This document shows, piece after piece, positions 46,514-58,436 of a DNA stretch of 64,000 bases (the stretch's first letter is position 1; every line of letters begins with the position of its first letter). The DNA lies in NCBI GenBank assembly GCA_041545745.1, contig CP168152.1, positions 3,346,001-3,410,000 of the forward strand. The letters run 5' to 3'. Below the pieces are notes generated by a model. That model saw only the letters and a program-made list of their open reading frames with translations, had not been told where the DNA came from and searched no databases. The translations under genes and the position numbers were made by a program. Origin of the DNA: Stenotrophomonas indicatrix (GTDB lineage Bacteria > Pseudomonadota > Gammaproteobacteria > Xanthomonadales > Xanthomonadaceae).

Positions 46514-46906
46514 TCAGTTGCTCTTCTTGGCCGCCAACTGCGCGGCCAGCGCGGCCTTGAATTCCTCGAAGGTCTGACCCTTCTCGTTGGCTTCGGCCTG
46601 CGCCGCATCGCGCAGCGCATCCGAATAGATCAAGCGCACCGGCGTGCCCTGCCGTTCGTGCAGTTCACCGGCCTGCATGATCAGCGCCAGCACCTGTGCC
46701 GCGCTTTCGCTCTGGCCGGCGATGCGGCCATCCATGCCCAGCACCCATTCGCCATCGCGACGGACGACGCCGGCCAGCAGCGTGCGCTGCGTGTCGCGCA
46801 GTTCGGCGTGCGGCTCGACGGGCGAGGCGGTGGCGGCGGCCTTGTTGGCAGCCTGCTGTTCCTGGCGACGGCGCTGGTCGCGGCGGGATTTGGAAGAGGT
46901 CGACAT
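46514..46906 (-). CDS. Hypothetical protein
   Basis: 130 residues. The N-terminal part is basic and low-complexity (MSTSSKSRRDQRRRQEQQ); the middle (LLAGVVRRDGEWVLGMDGRIAG) looks like a small beta domain; the C-terminus is a helical lysine-rich tail. No family recognised, no signal peptide. The start is uncertain; an ATG five codons upstream is also possible, and neither has a clear ribosome site. Confidence 0.7.
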   Translation of the reverse strand: MSTSSKSRRDQRRRQEQQAANKAAATASPVEPHAELRDTQRTLLAGVVRRDGEWVLGMDGRIAGQSESAAQVLALIMQAGELHERQGTPVRLIYSDALRDAAQAEANEKGQTFEEFKAALAAQLAAKKSN

Positions 46907-46983
46907 CAGTGGGGCTTGCATTGCGGGGGCGCAAGGATAACCCACGCCCCCCGCATGCCGGTTCACACCGCTACGGCATCGGC

Positions 46984-47880
46984 TCAGTCCAGCACCCGCC
47001 CCTGCCGCCAGTAGCCCATGAAGGTGATCGCGCGGCGATCCAGGCCGCAGTCCTTCACCAGATGCCGGCGGATCGCCATTACCGCGCCGGCCTCGCCCGC
47101 TACCCAGGCATACATCGCGCCGTCCGCGCTGGCGTCAGCCTGCTCCCACAGGATCTGCGCGTCGACGTCGATGTCGTCCAGTTCTGCGCCTTCGGCCACG
47201 GCCGAGGCCGCCGCCAGCCGCGCCTGCACAGCCTGCAGCAACCGCTGCCCATGGGCCTCCTGCCCGCGCGGCAACCACACCAGTTCGGCCGTGGCCGGTG
47301 CCTTCAATCGCACCGCATCACCCGCCTGGGCGATCTCCAGCAGGGCCAGCGTGCGCGGCGGATCGGCCAGCCCGGCCAGTTCCTCGAGGATGCCGGCCAC
47401 CGCCGGCAATGCGGTCTCATCGGCCACCAGCAACACCTGGCCAACCCCAGCTGGCGGCTTCCACTCCCAGCCATCGCTGCTGTCCGCACAGTCGGCATCG
47501 GGGGCCAGCAGCACCACGCGGTCGCCCGGCCGTGCGTGCATGGCCCAGCGCGAGGCCGGCCCGGTCTGCCCATGCAGCACGAAGTCGACGTCGACCTCGC
47601 ACTCCTGGGCGCGCAGCTGGCGGAGGGTAAAGGTGCGCATCGGCGGCCGCGCGTCATCGGGCAGTGCCCGGTAACGGGCATACCAGTCTTCGCCGCTGGG
47701 TACGTCTGGCGCGTCCTGGCCGGGCAAGGGGAAGAACACCTTGATGCGTTGGTCCGGGCCTTCGGTCTTCATGCGCGCTACGTCGGCGCCGGTGAACACC
47801 ATGCGGTCCAGGGAAGGAGAAAGAACGCGGCGCTCCTTCAGCGCCACCTCGAACAGGCGGTAGGTCTGCTGCGCAGCCAT
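46984..47880 (-). CDS. Siderophore-interacting protein (ferric reductase)
   Basis: 298-residue NADPH/FAD reductase of the SIP family. FAD-binding segment PPMRTFTLRQLR, then the SIP signature HGQTGPASRWAMHARPGD and the C-terminal MYAWVAGEAGAVMAIRRHLV. It would reduce ferric siderophores in the cytoplasm to release iron. No Fur box or siderophore transporter is adjacent in this window. Confidence 0.93.
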   Translation of the reverse strand: MAAQQTYRLFEVALKERRVLSPSLDRMVFTGADVARMKTEGPDQRIKVFFPLPGQDAPDVPSGEDWYARYRALPDDARPPMRTFTLRQLRAQECEVDVDFVLHGQTGPASRWAMHARPGDRVVLLAPDADCADSSDGWEWKPPAGVGQVLLVADETALPAVAGILEELAGLADPPRTLALLEIAQAGDAVRLKAPATAELVWLPRGQEAHGQRLLQAVQARLAAASAVAEGAELDDIDVDAQILWEQADASADGAMYAWVAGEAGAVMAIRRHLVKDCGLDRRAITFMGYWRQGRVLD

Positions 47881-48021
47881 GCGGGTACCTCATACGACGA
47901 CATCGGGATGGCTGGCTGTCGTGCATCCACGAACCGGCTCGCTGGAAACCCCAGCCTAATCCTTGCTCCCGGCGCCGCAACGGGCCCGCGCGTGATGGCG
48001 CACCCTACCCCTGCGCGACGC

Positions 48022-49248
48022 TCAATGCGCCGTGCCGGCTGCCTCTGATGCGCGCTCGCGCTGGTGCTCCCAGTACCAGAACACGAAGCCGGCCGCGAAG
48101 AAGGCCGCCTGTCCCAGTGCCAGATGCAGCGGGCTGTCGTGCAGCAGTGGCGATACCACGCCGGCCACCACGGTGCTGATCATCAGCTGCACGAAGGCCT
48201 GCAGCGACGACGCCAGACCGCGCTGCAACGGATACATGTCCAGCACCGCCAGCGCCAGGATCGGGAAGATCAGCGCCATGCCCATGCCGCCCAGGAAGAT
48301 CGGCATCACCGCCCACGGCAGCGCGAACTGCGGCGCCAGACTGACGTAGCCTATGTTCAACGCGGCTGAGACCGCACACAGGGTGAAGCCGAGGGAGACC
48401 TGCCGGGCCGGTGTGCTGTGCCCGGCCATGCGCCCGGACAGGAACGAACCGGTGGTCATGCCGCCGATGGTGGGAATGAACAGCCATGCAAAGCCGCCTT
48501 CACCCAGATGCAGGTGCTGCATCACGATAGCCGGCGCCGAGGAGATGTACAGGAAGATGCCGCCAAACCCGATGCTGCCAGCCAGTGCCAGGCGCAGGAA
48601 ACGCGGGTTGAAGCCGATGCGCACGTAATCGCGCATCAACGTGCGTGGCGACAGGGCGATGCGGGCCTCCACCGGATGGGTTTCCGGCAGGAAGCGCGCG
48701 GTGGCCGCCAGCAGCACCAGCGCGAACACCACCAGGAACCAGAAGATCAGCGGCCAGCCGGCACCGCTGAGCAGGATCCAGCCGCCGATGATCGGCGCAA
48801 TGGCCGGAGCGATGCCGAACAGCATCGACACCTGACTCATCAGCCGCTGCGCGTCGTGGCCGTGGTACAGATCGCGGATCACCGCGCGGCCGACAATCAT
48901 GCCCACGCCGGCGGACAGCCCCTGCAGTGCACGGAACATCAGCAGCGTGGTCAGGTCGGTGGACAGCGCACAGCCCACCGAGGCGCCGACGAAAATCACC
49001 AGGCCGCCGAGGATCACCCGCTTGCGCCCCCATGCATCGGACAGCGGACCATGCGCCAGACTCATCAGGCCGTAGAACAGCAGGTAGACGCTGATGGTCT
49101 GCTGTACCGCCACCTCGTCCACCGCCAAGCGCTGGGCCAGCTGCGGAAACGCGGGAAAGATGGTGTCGATCGAGAACGGACCGAACATGGCCAGGCCAGC
49201 GAGCAACAGGGCCATGCGGCGGGTGGAAGGAGCAACAGCGGCGGTCAT
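48022..49248 (-). CDS. Bcr/CflA-type MFS drug exporter
   Basis: 408 residues, about twelve membrane helices. It begins with the family segment MALLLAGLAMFGPFSIDTIFPAFP and has the MFS motif GPLSDAWGRKRVILGG between helices 2 and 3. The first cytoplasmic loops are basic. Such proteins export chloramphenicol, bicyclomycin or sulfonamides; substrate not predictable. The ATG at 49248 is supported by alignment only; an upstream ATG eight codons earlier is possible. Confidence 0.9.
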   Translation of the reverse strand: MTAAVAPSTRRMALLLAGLAMFGPFSIDTIFPAFPQLAQRLAVDEVAVQQTISVYLLFYGLMSLAHGPLSDAWGRKRVILGGLVIFVGASVGCALSTDLTTLLMFRALQGLSAGVGMIVGRAVIRDLYHGHDAQRLMSQVSMLFGIAPAIAPIIGGWILLSGAGWPLIFWFLVVFALVLLAATARFLPETHPVEARIALSPRTLMRDYVRIGFNPRFLRLALAGSIGFGGIFLYISSAPAIVMQHLHLGEGGFAWLFIPTIGGMTTGSFLSGRMAGHSTPARQVSLGFTLCAVSAALNIGYVSLAPQFALPWAVMPIFLGGMGMALIFPILALAVLDMYPLQRGLASSLQAFVQLMISTVVAGVVSPLLHDSPLHLALGQAAFFAAGFVFWYWEHQRERASEAAGTAH

Positions 49249-49460
49249 CGGGCAAGCGTCCGGCAGGGCCATGCATGACACGCACGGCGGGCGCCGATCC
49301 CCTGCAGCAGGGACAGCGCCAGATGAATACGAGAATTCGTCCATGATAGGTGGGGAATGCGTGCGATGCCATGCACGGGTGCACAGAACGCACGCCCGGG
49401 CCATCGGCCATTCAGGCCCGTGAGGCCGATCCGGACCACCGTCGGGCGTCGGCAAGAGGC

Positions 49461-49466
49461 TATAAT
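49461..49466 (+). promoter_or_regulatory. -10 element of the gcvP promoter
   Basis: TATAAT, perfect consensus, placed so that transcription begins just before the first glycine aptamer. The -35 region about 17 bases upstream is weak. Confidence 0.65.
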
Positions 49467-49479
49467 CGGCGGGCAACAC

Positions 49480-49643
49480 GGTGGGAGAAGCAGGTCACCG
49501 CTGCCGAAGGCGCAACGCCCGTAATCGCTCAGGCCCGATACCACCCGTAACAGAACTCTGGAGAGACCGGTTCGATCCGGCGCCGAAGGGGCACGAAGCT
49601 GCGGTTTTCCGCGCTTTTAAACTCTCAGGCAAAAGGACAGAGG
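49480..49643 (+). ncRNA. Tandem glycine riboswitch
   Basis: Two aptamers in series. The first (49480-49547) has GGTGGGAGAAG, GCCGAAGGCGCAA, GCTCAGGCC and the closing CCACC. The second (about 49554-49643) has CTCTGGAGAG, GCCGAAGGGGCA, CTCTCAGGCAAAAGGACAGAG. These are the conserved blocks of the gcvT-motif riboswitch. Glycine binding usually turns on cleavage-system genes. It lies directly upstream of gcvP, with about 70 bases to the start codon. Confidence 0.95.
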
Positions 49644-49711
49644 GGCGCCCGCAGACCGCCGACCGGCGGCTTGTGCCCGTGCGTGTGCCCTTTCCTGACG
49701 GATCCTTCGCC

Positions 49712-52579
<2,868 letters not shown>

Positions 52580-52603
52580 GCCTTCGCGGTACCGGAATTG
52601 AGA

Positions 52604-52631
52604 ACGGCCCGCGCAAGCGGGCCGTTTTCCT
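52604..52631 (+). terminator. Intrinsic terminator after gcvP
   Basis: AACGGCCCGC/GCGGGCCGTT with a CAA-type loop followed by TTCCTTT, 25 bases after the stop codon. Confidence 0.9.
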
Positions 52632-52636
52632 TTGCA

Positions 52637-52661
52637 GTAGATCCACGCCATGCGTGGATGC
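52637..52661. repeat. SMAG-type REP, single
   Basis: GTAGATCCACGCCATGCGTG, same variant as in composite repeat 1, between gcvP and the converging VOC gene. Confidence 0.85.
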
Positions 52662-52668
52662 CCTGCCG

Positions 52669-53079
52669 TCACGGGTCCGGCATCTGCCCCAGGCTCAACT
52701 GCCACGACACGCCGAAGCGGTCCTGCACCCAGCCATAGCGGCTGCTGAACTCGTAGTCGCCCACCGGCATCAGCCAATGCCCGCCGTCGCCCAGCACGCG
52801 CGCGGCACGCTCGAACGATTCGGCACCCGCACATTCCACGAACAGCGACATCGAGGGCGTGAACGTGAAGTCATGCACATCCAGGCTGTCGAAGCACAGG
52901 TAGTGGGTGCCGCCGAGCAGGAAAATGGCCTGGCGGACCTGTCCGGGCACGCCCGCGCCCGCCCCGTCCGGATGGCGCTGCAGGGCCAGCAGGCGGAATT
53001 CCGCGAAGGCTTCGGCGTACAGGGCCAGCGCGGCTTCGGCCTGGCCGGTGAACATCAGGAAGGGACGGCTGCGCAGCAT
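52669..53079 (-). CDS. VOC family protein (PhnB-like)
   Basis: 136 residues of the PhnB/3-demethylubiquinone methyltransferase-like VOC group. Typical segments are PFLMFTGQAEAALALYAEAF and the C-terminal YGWVQDRFGVSWQLS. Function unknown. GGGAG six bases before the ATG at 53079 decides the start; an ATG 12 codons upstream is not supported. Confidence 0.9.
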   Translation of the reverse strand: MLRSRPFLMFTGQAEAALALYAEAFAEFRLLALQRHPDGAGAGVPGQVRQAIFLLGGTHYLCFDSLDVHDFTFTPSMSLFVECAGAESFERAARVLGDGGHWLMPVGDYEFSSRYGWVQDRFGVSWQLSLGQMPDP

Positions 53080-53155
53080 GCGGTGCTCCCGTTCGTCGGG
53101 CCGGTGATGGCCCACCCGATCAGGATGGCACGCGGAATGTGGGCGCGGCGTATCG

Positions 53156-53180
53156 GTAGCGCCGGGCCATGCCCGGCGGC
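53156..53180. repeat. SMAG-like REP
   Basis: GTAGCGCCGGGCCATGCCCG, a GTAG-headed palindrome immediately after the permease stop codon on the minus strand. Confidence 0.75.
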
Positions 53181-53184
53181 CCCA

Positions 53185-54555
53185 TCACGCCTCGCGCATG
53201 CGCCGTGCAATGGCGCTGCTGGCCGCGATGGTCGCCGTCAGCGCCACCATCGACAGGAACTGCAGGCGCGTATGCGCTTCACTCAGCAGCAGGCCGAAGA
53301 TCAGCGCCAGGATCGCCAGCGCGCAGACGGTCAGCCACGGGAAGCCGGCCATGCGGAACGGCAGGCGCGTGCCCAGGCGGTCGGCGCGACGGCGCAGCAC
53401 CAGCTGCGAAACCAGCGACAACGTCCACACCAGCAGGCAGGTGGAACCGACGATGTTCAGCAGCACCGGCAACACCTTGTCCGGGAACAGCAGTTCCATG
53501 ATGGTGGCAGCGAAGCCGAACAGGACGCTGGCCAGCACCGCGATCACCGGCACCTGGCGCGGGTCGGTCCAGCCCAGCACGGCCGGTGCTTCGCGGCGTT
53601 GCGCCAGCGAATACATCATGCGCGAGGCGCCGTAGAGATTGGCATTGAGCGCCGACAGCAGGGCAATCACTGCGATCAGGGTGATGGCCGTGGCCGCACC
53701 CGGAATATTGGCGACATCGAGAACCGCGGCGAACGGCGATTTCAGCGCTTCGCTGGTCCACGGCACCACGGCGATGATCACGCTCAGCGAACCGATGTAG
53801 AACACCAGGATGCGCCAGGCCACGGTGCGGATGGCACGGGCGATGCTGCGCTCGGGGTCCTCGGTTTCCGCCGCCGCGACGGCCACGATCTCGGTGCCGC
53901 CGAAGGCGAACACCACCACCAGCAGCGCCGCGCCGATGCCGGCCAGGCCCTTCGGTGCGAAGCCACCGTGCTCGGTGAAGTTGCTCAGGCCCGGCGAGGC
54001 CACCTGCGGCAGCCAGCCCATCAGCAGCGCCACGCCAACAGCGATGAATGCCAGGATCGCCGCCACCTTGAGGATGGCGAACCAGAATTCGAACTCACCG
54101 AAGTTCTTTACCCCGAGCAGGTTGATCGCGGTGAAGAACAGCATGAATGCCAGTGCCGCCATCGGTACCGGCACCACCGGCCAGACCGTGGCCAGCAACC
54201 CGGCCGCACCCACCGCCTCGGCGGCGATCACGATGACCAGCTGCACCCACCACAGCCAGCCCACGGTGGCGCCCGCGGTGGCGCCCATGGCATCGGCCGC
54301 ATACACCGAGAACGCACCGCTGGTCGGCTTGGCGGCGGCCATTTCGCCCAGCGCGTTCATGACGATGATCACCAGCGCACCGGCCACCAGGTAGGACACC
54401 AGCACCGCCGGGCCGGCCGCCTGCACGCCCACGCCGGAGCCGAGGAACAGGCCGGCGCCGATGGCGCTGCCCAGCCCCATCATGATCAGCTGGCGTGGCT
54501 TGAGCGAATGGCCGAGGCGGGAGGGCGAAGCGGTCTGATCGGGGGTGGCGGGCAT
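53185..54555 (-). CDS. Amino-acid permease (APC family)
   Basis: 456 residues with twelve predicted helices. The AAT-family signature is present: RQLIMMGLGSAIGAGLFLGSGVGVQAAGPAVLVSYLVAG near residues 20-60, then FGGTEIVAVAAAETEDPERSI. Sodium- or proton-coupled uptake of a neutral amino acid is likely; the substrate cannot be read. Start by alignment. Same strand as the AraC regulator upstream, 81 bases away. Confidence 0.93.
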   Translation of the reverse strand: MPATPDQTASPSRLGHSLKPRQLIMMGLGSAIGAGLFLGSGVGVQAAGPAVLVSYLVAGALVIIVMNALGEMAAAKPTSGAFSVYAADAMGATAGATVGWLWWVQLVIVIAAEAVGAAGLLATVWPVVPVPMAALAFMLFFTAINLLGVKNFGEFEFWFAILKVAAILAFIAVGVALLMGWLPQVASPGLSNFTEHGGFAPKGLAGIGAALLVVVFAFGGTEIVAVAAAETEDPERSIARAIRTVAWRILVFYIGSLSVIIAVVPWTSEALKSPFAAVLDVANIPGAATAITLIAVIALLSALNANLYGASRMMYSLAQRREAPAVLGWTDPRQVPVIAVLASVLFGFAATIMELLFPDKVLPVLLNIVGSTCLLVWTLSLVSQLVLRRRADRLGTRLPFRMAGFPWLTVCALAILALIFGLLLSEAHTRLQFLSMVALTATIAASSAIARRMREA

Positions 54556-54636
54556 CGGCAGGGCTGGCGGCGGCGACAAGGGCGACACCTTACCGTGTCC
54601 AGCCGCCGCGGGGATAGGCACAGCGCAGCAGGGAAC

Positions 54637-55371
54637 TCAGGCCGGTACCGGCTCGCCGAGATTACCGCTGACATTCCCACCAATACGGGCGCGATAGGCG
54701 CGTGGTGAGAAACCGGTTTCAGCCTTGAACTTGCGGGTGAACGCGCTCTGGTCGCTGAAACCGCAGGCCTGGCCGATGCAGGCGATGCTCTCGTTGCCAT
54801 GCAGCAGGTGCATGGCCATCTGGATCCGCAACCGGGTCAGCACCTGCTGCGGGGTCATCTGGAACACCTTGCGGAAGCTGCGCTCCAGCTTGGACAACGA
54901 GAATCCGGTGATGTCCAGCAGGGTCTGCATGCGCACGTTCTCGGCGTAGTGCGTATTGAGGTGGGCCAAGGCCAGACGAAGCTGCTCATACTGGGTGCCC
55001 AGGCTGTCCTTCTGGCCGAGGTCGCGGGAGATGCCGATCAGGCCCTCGACCTGCCCGTCCACCACCAACGGGCGTTTGCAGGTCAAGCACCAGCCCGGTT
55101 CGCGGTTGGCGAACAGGTGCAGTTCCATCAGGTTCTCGATCACCTCGCCGGACAGCACGCGTGCGTCCTGGTCGACATAGTCCGCACTCAGGCCGGTGGG
55201 GTAGATCTCGGCCGCGGTGCGGCCGATCACGTCCTTGCGCGCACGCAGGCCCAGCCGTCGCAGCATGGTCTGGTTGACGTAGGTGTAGCGGCCCTGGCGG
55301 TCCTTCATGAAGAACAGCACGTCCGGAATGGCGTCGAACAGGGCTTCGATGTCGGCGGGTTCGACTCGCAT
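54637..55371 (-). CDS. PAS-domain AraC-family regulator
   Basis: 244 residues. An N-terminal PAS domain (about 5-120: LFDAIPDVLFFMKDRQGRYTYVNQTML and GISRDLG) is followed by a C-terminal AraC double helix-turn-helix (FSLSKLERSFRKVFQMTPQQVLTRLRIQMAMHLL, IACIGQACGFSDQSAFTRKFKAETGFSPRAYR). The PAS domain could bind haem, flavin or a small ligand. Divergent from katE with 117 bases between starts, so it is a candidate regulator of katE. Confidence 0.92.
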   Translation of the reverse strand: MRVEPADIEALFDAIPDVLFFMKDRQGRYTYVNQTMLRRLGLRARKDVIGRTAAEIYPTGLSADYVDQDARVLSGEVIENLMELHLFANREPGWCLTCKRPLVVDGQVEGLIGISRDLGQKDSLGTQYEQLRLALAHLNTHYAENVRMQTLLDITGFSLSKLERSFRKVFQMTPQQVLTRLRIQMAMHLLHGNESIACIGQACGFSDQSAFTRKFKAETGFSPRAYRARIGGNVSGNLGEPVPA

Positions 55372-55488
55372 GCGGCAAGCATACCCGAGCCGCCGATTTG
55401 TCTGCGCGTTCACTCCTACGGGACCGTGCATTAACGCCGCCAGCGCCAGTGTCTGGAGTCTGCCCCTACCCGCTCCAGGAGATCCTCC

Positions 55489-57585
55489 ATGGCCGCCAGC
55501 AAGCCGACCGGCAAGCGCGCTCCCGCCACTCCCTCCGCCGACCGTGACAGCCGCGGCCAGGGCGATGAACTGCATCAGCTCGCAGGAGGCGCCCATCCGG
55601 TACTGACCAGCAACCAGGGCATCCCGGTCGCCGACAACCAGAATTCCCTGCGCCAAGGGCCGCGTGGCCCGACCCTGCTGGAAGACTTCCTGCTGCGCGA
55701 GAAGATCACCCACTTCGACCACGAGCGCATTCCCGAGCGCATCGTCCACGCGCGCGGTTCGGCCGCCCATGGCTACTTCGAACTGACCCGCTCGCTGGGC
55801 AAGGTGACCCGGGCGAAGATCCTCACCGAGGTCGGGGTGAAGACGCCGGTGTTCACCCGCTTCTCCACCGTCGCCGGCGGCGCTGGCTCGGTCGACACCC
55901 CGCGCGACGTGCGCGGCTTCGCGGTGAAGTTCTACACCAGGGAGGGCAACTGGGACCTGGTCGGCAACAACATTCCGGTGTTCTTCATCCAGGACGCGAT
56001 CAAGTTCCCCGACCTGATCCATGCGGTGAAGATGGAACCGGACCGCGCGTTCCCGCAGGCCGCCAGCGCGCACGACACGTTCTGGGATTTCGTCTCGTTG
56101 ATGCCCGAATCGATGCATATGATCATGTGGGCGATGAGCGACCGCACGATCCCACGCTCGCTGCGCACCATCGAAGGTTTCGGCATCCACAGCTTCCGCC
56201 TGCTGGATGAAGAAGGGAACTCCACCTTCGTCAAGTTCCACTGGCGCCCGAAGCTGGGGCTGCAGTCCACCATCTGGGACGAGGCGCTGAAACTGCAGGC
56301 AGCCGACAATGATTTCCACAGGCGCGACCTGTTCGAGGCGATCCAGCGCGGTGACTTCCCCGAGTGGGAGCTGGCCGTGCAGTTGTTCAGCGAGGAACAG
56401 GCCGACGGTTTCCCGTTCGACCACCTGGACCCGACCAAGATCATCCCCGAGTCGCTGGTGCCGCTGCAGGTGATCGGACGCATGGTGCTGGACCGCTGGC
56501 CGGACAACTTCTTCGCCGAGACCGAGCAGGTTGCGTTCTGCCCGGCCAACGTGCCGCCCGGCATCGACTTCAGCAACGATCCGCTGCTGCAGGGACGGCT
56601 GTTCTCCTATCTGGATACCCAGCTGATCCGCCTCGGTGGACCGAACTTCCACCAGATCCCGATCAACGCACCGAAGTGCCCGTTCGCCAACCACCAGCGC
56701 GATGGCCACATGCAGATGCAGGTGCCGAAGGGGCGCGTGGCCTACGACCCCAGTTCGCTGCAGGAAGACAGCCCGCGCGAGACCCCCGCCGGTTTCCGCA
56801 GCCACGCCAGCGCCGATGACGGGCGCAAAGGCCGCACCCGCGCGGAGAGCTTTGCCGACCACTACAGCCAGGCGCGGATGTTCTTCCGCAGCCTGGAGAA
56901 ACCGGAGCAGGCGCACCTGGCCTCGGCGCTGGTGTTCGAGCTGTCGAAGGTGGAAACGGAGAAGGTGCGCGTGCGCACCGTCAGCCATCTGCGCAACATC
57001 GACGAAGGACTGGCCAAACGCGTGGCCGATGGGCTGGCCCTGCGTACCCTGCCCGACCCGGCACCGACGGCAACCCCCGCGCAGGACCTGCCCGCCGCAC
57101 CCGAAGTACGCGTGATCGGCCGCAACAAGCCAGTGCTGCAGGGGCGCTGCATCGGCATCCTGTTCGACGAAGGTTCCGATGCGCGAGTGATCGCCAACCT
57201 GCGCAAAGCCGCTGAAAAGGCTGGCGCCAGCGTCAAGCTGGTGGCACCCAAAGTGGGCGGCGCCACCCTCAGCGACGGCAAGGTGCAGGCCGCCGACGGA
57301 CAGCTGGCCGGTACCCCATCGGTGATCTTCGATGCGGTCGCGGTGGTGCTGAGTGCCGATGCTGGCAAGGCGTTGGCCAAGGAAGCGGCGGCCGTCGGCT
57401 TCGTCAGCGACGCCTGGGCGCACCTCAAAGCGATTGCCAGTGACGAAGGCGCACAGGCCCTGCTGAAGGCAGCGCGCGTCGGCAACGATGCCGGCACCGT
57501 GGAGGCCGAAGACAGCAAGGCCTTCCTCGCCGGTGCCGCCATCCGCCAGTGGGCACGCGAGCCGAAGCTGCGCCTGCTGGCCTGA
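55489..57585 (+). CDS. katE: Catalase HPII (KatE)
   Basis: 698-residue large-subunit monofunctional catalase. The active-site region is [19 protein letters not shown] (distal His), the proximal haem ligand region [14 protein letters not shown] has the Tyr, and [17 protein letters not shown] precedes it. An extra C-terminal flavodoxin/PfpI-like domain begins near residue 540 ([19 protein letters not shown]). AGGAG precedes the ATG at 55489. The next gene follows after 21 bases, probably in one transcript. Confidence 0.97.
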   Translation: MAASKPTGKRAPATPSADRDSRGQGDELHQLAGGAHPVLTSNQGIPVADNQNSLRQGPRGPTLLEDFLLREKITHFDHERIPERIVHARGSAAHGYFELTRSLGKVTRAKILTEVGVKTPVFTRFSTVAGGAGSVDTPRDVRGFAVKFYTREGNWDLVGNNIPVFFIQDAIKFPDLIHAVKMEPDRAFPQAASAHDTFWDFVSLMPESMHMIMWAMSDRTIPRSLRTIEGFGIHSFRLLDEEGNSTFVKFHWRPKLGLQSTIWDEALKLQAADNDFHRRDLFEAIQRGDFPEWELAVQLFSEEQADGFPFDHLDPTKIIPESLVPLQVIGRMVLDRWPDNFFAETEQVAFCPANVPPGIDFSNDPLLQGRLFSYLDTQLIRLGGPNFHQIPINAPKCPFANHQRDGHMQMQVPKGRVAYDPSSLQEDSPRETPAGFRSHASADDGRKGRTRAESFADHYSQARMFFRSLEKPEQAHLASALVFELSKVETEKVRVRTVSHLRNIDEGLAKRVADGLALRTLPDPAPTATPAQDLPAAPEVRVIGRNKPVLQGRCIGILFDEGSDARVIANLRKAAEKAGASVKLVAPKVGGATLSDGKVQAADGQLAGTPSVIFDAVAVVLSADAGKALAKEAAAVGFVSDAWAHLKAIASDEGAQALLKAARVGNDAGTVEAEDSKAFLAGAAIRQWAREPKLRLLA

Positions 57586-57606
57586 CCATACGACAGGAGA
57601 ATTCCC

Positions 57607-58083
57607 ATGCCCCGTGGTGACAAATCCGCCTATACCGACAAGCAGAAGCGCCAGGCCGAGCATATCGAGCAGAGCGAGCGCGAACGTGGTGCCAGCGAGG
57701 GCACCGCCGAGCGCATCGCCTGGGCCACCGTGAACAAGCAGGATGGTGGCGGCAAGCGCAGCGGCAGCGCCCGCAAGGCAACGAAGAAGGCGGCCAGAAA
57801 GACAACGGCGAAGAAGGCTTCCGCAAGCAAGGCGCCTGCGAAGAAGGTGGCCAAGAAGACCGCTGCGAAAAAGACGCCTGCAAAGAAGGCGGCCACCAGG
57901 AAGACTGCTGCAAAGAAGGCGGTGAAGAAAGCCCCGGCAAAGAAGGCGGCCGCCAGCAAAGCAACGAAGAAGACCGCCTCACGCAGCACCGCAGCGAAGA
58001 AGGCCGCGAAGACGCGTGCAGCAAAAAAGGCGGTACGCAAGACCGCGGCGAAGAAGGCCGCACGCACCCGCGCTGGCGGTTAG
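57607..58083 (+). CDS. Lysine-rich histone-like protein
   Basis: 158 residues. The first ~50 (MPRGDKSAYTDKQKRQAEHIEQSERERG...AWATVNKQDGGGK) match a conserved stress-related N-terminus; the remaining ~105 are an Ala/Lys-rich tail built from KKAA/KKTA-type units, like histone H1 tails. DNA binding or condensation is likely. AGGAG precedes the ATG. Being next to katE suggests protection of DNA in oxidative or stationary-phase stress; this is inference. The tail length is repeat-based and may vary between strains. Confidence 0.85.
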   Translation: MPRGDKSAYTDKQKRQAEHIEQSERERGASEGTAERIAWATVNKQDGGGKRSGSARKATKKAARKTTAKKASASKAPAKKVAKKTAAKKTPAKKAATRKTAAKKAVKKAPAKKAAASKATKKTASRSTAAKKAAKTRAAKKAVRKTAAKKAARTRAGG

Positions 58084-58184
58084 CCGGTAGCGGGCAGCGC
58101 CCTCACCCAACCGGCCACCACCGCCGCGGCCGGGGGGCACGTGGACCGCGCAGATGGTGGTCAGGGATCTGCTGCGGAATGTGA

Positions 58185-58352
58185 GCCTGCCCCTGCAGGC
58201 GCGCTTCGACGTCCGTTGAAGCATGGCCAACAGATGAAGACGCGACGGGTGATGAGCTGGACTGGTCGACCGCGTATGCGGTGCTGGTTCCTCCAACGCT
58301 GCTGCTGTACGCGGCCGGTTGGTTGATCGAACGTTCCGCGCGCGGGCGCTAG
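58185..58352 (+). pseudogene. Possible remnant of a small membrane protein
   Basis: An open stretch after a TGA at 58182 with no standard start until deep inside; its C-terminal part reads ELDWSTAYAVLVPPTLLLYAAGWLIERSARGR, a plausible single membrane helix with a positive tail. It may be the end of a decayed gene; it may equally be chance. The whole 58084-58436 stretch otherwise shows only a hairpin near its end. Confidence 0.3.
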
Positions 58353-58378
58353 CTGTGCCCATCCTTTGGACCCATCGG

Positions 58379-58410
58379 CGCCCTGCATGCGGGCCATCGC
58401 ATGCAGGGCG
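58379..58410 (-). terminator. Hairpin after the chemoreceptor gene
   Basis: CGCCCTGCATGCG/CGCATGCAGGGCG, perfect 13-bp stem, six-base loop, 26 bases beyond the minus-strand stop codon. No T-run, so function is uncertain. Confidence 0.55.
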
Positions 58411-58436
58411 TCATCCAACTTCCAACTACGGACTGC

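Noticed and set aside
49560..49580. A tRNA-like GGTTCGATCC string
   Set aside because: Part of the second glycine aptamer; no acceptor stem or anticodon arm fits.
52654..54708. A 684-codon plus-strand frame opposite the permease
   Set aside because: Antisense shadow; the permease on the minus strand has intact APC motifs.
54637..57663. One 1008-codon minus-strand frame spanning katE and the AraC regulator
   Set aside because: Only the last 244 codons match a family; the rest is antisense to katE. The regulator is called from 55371.
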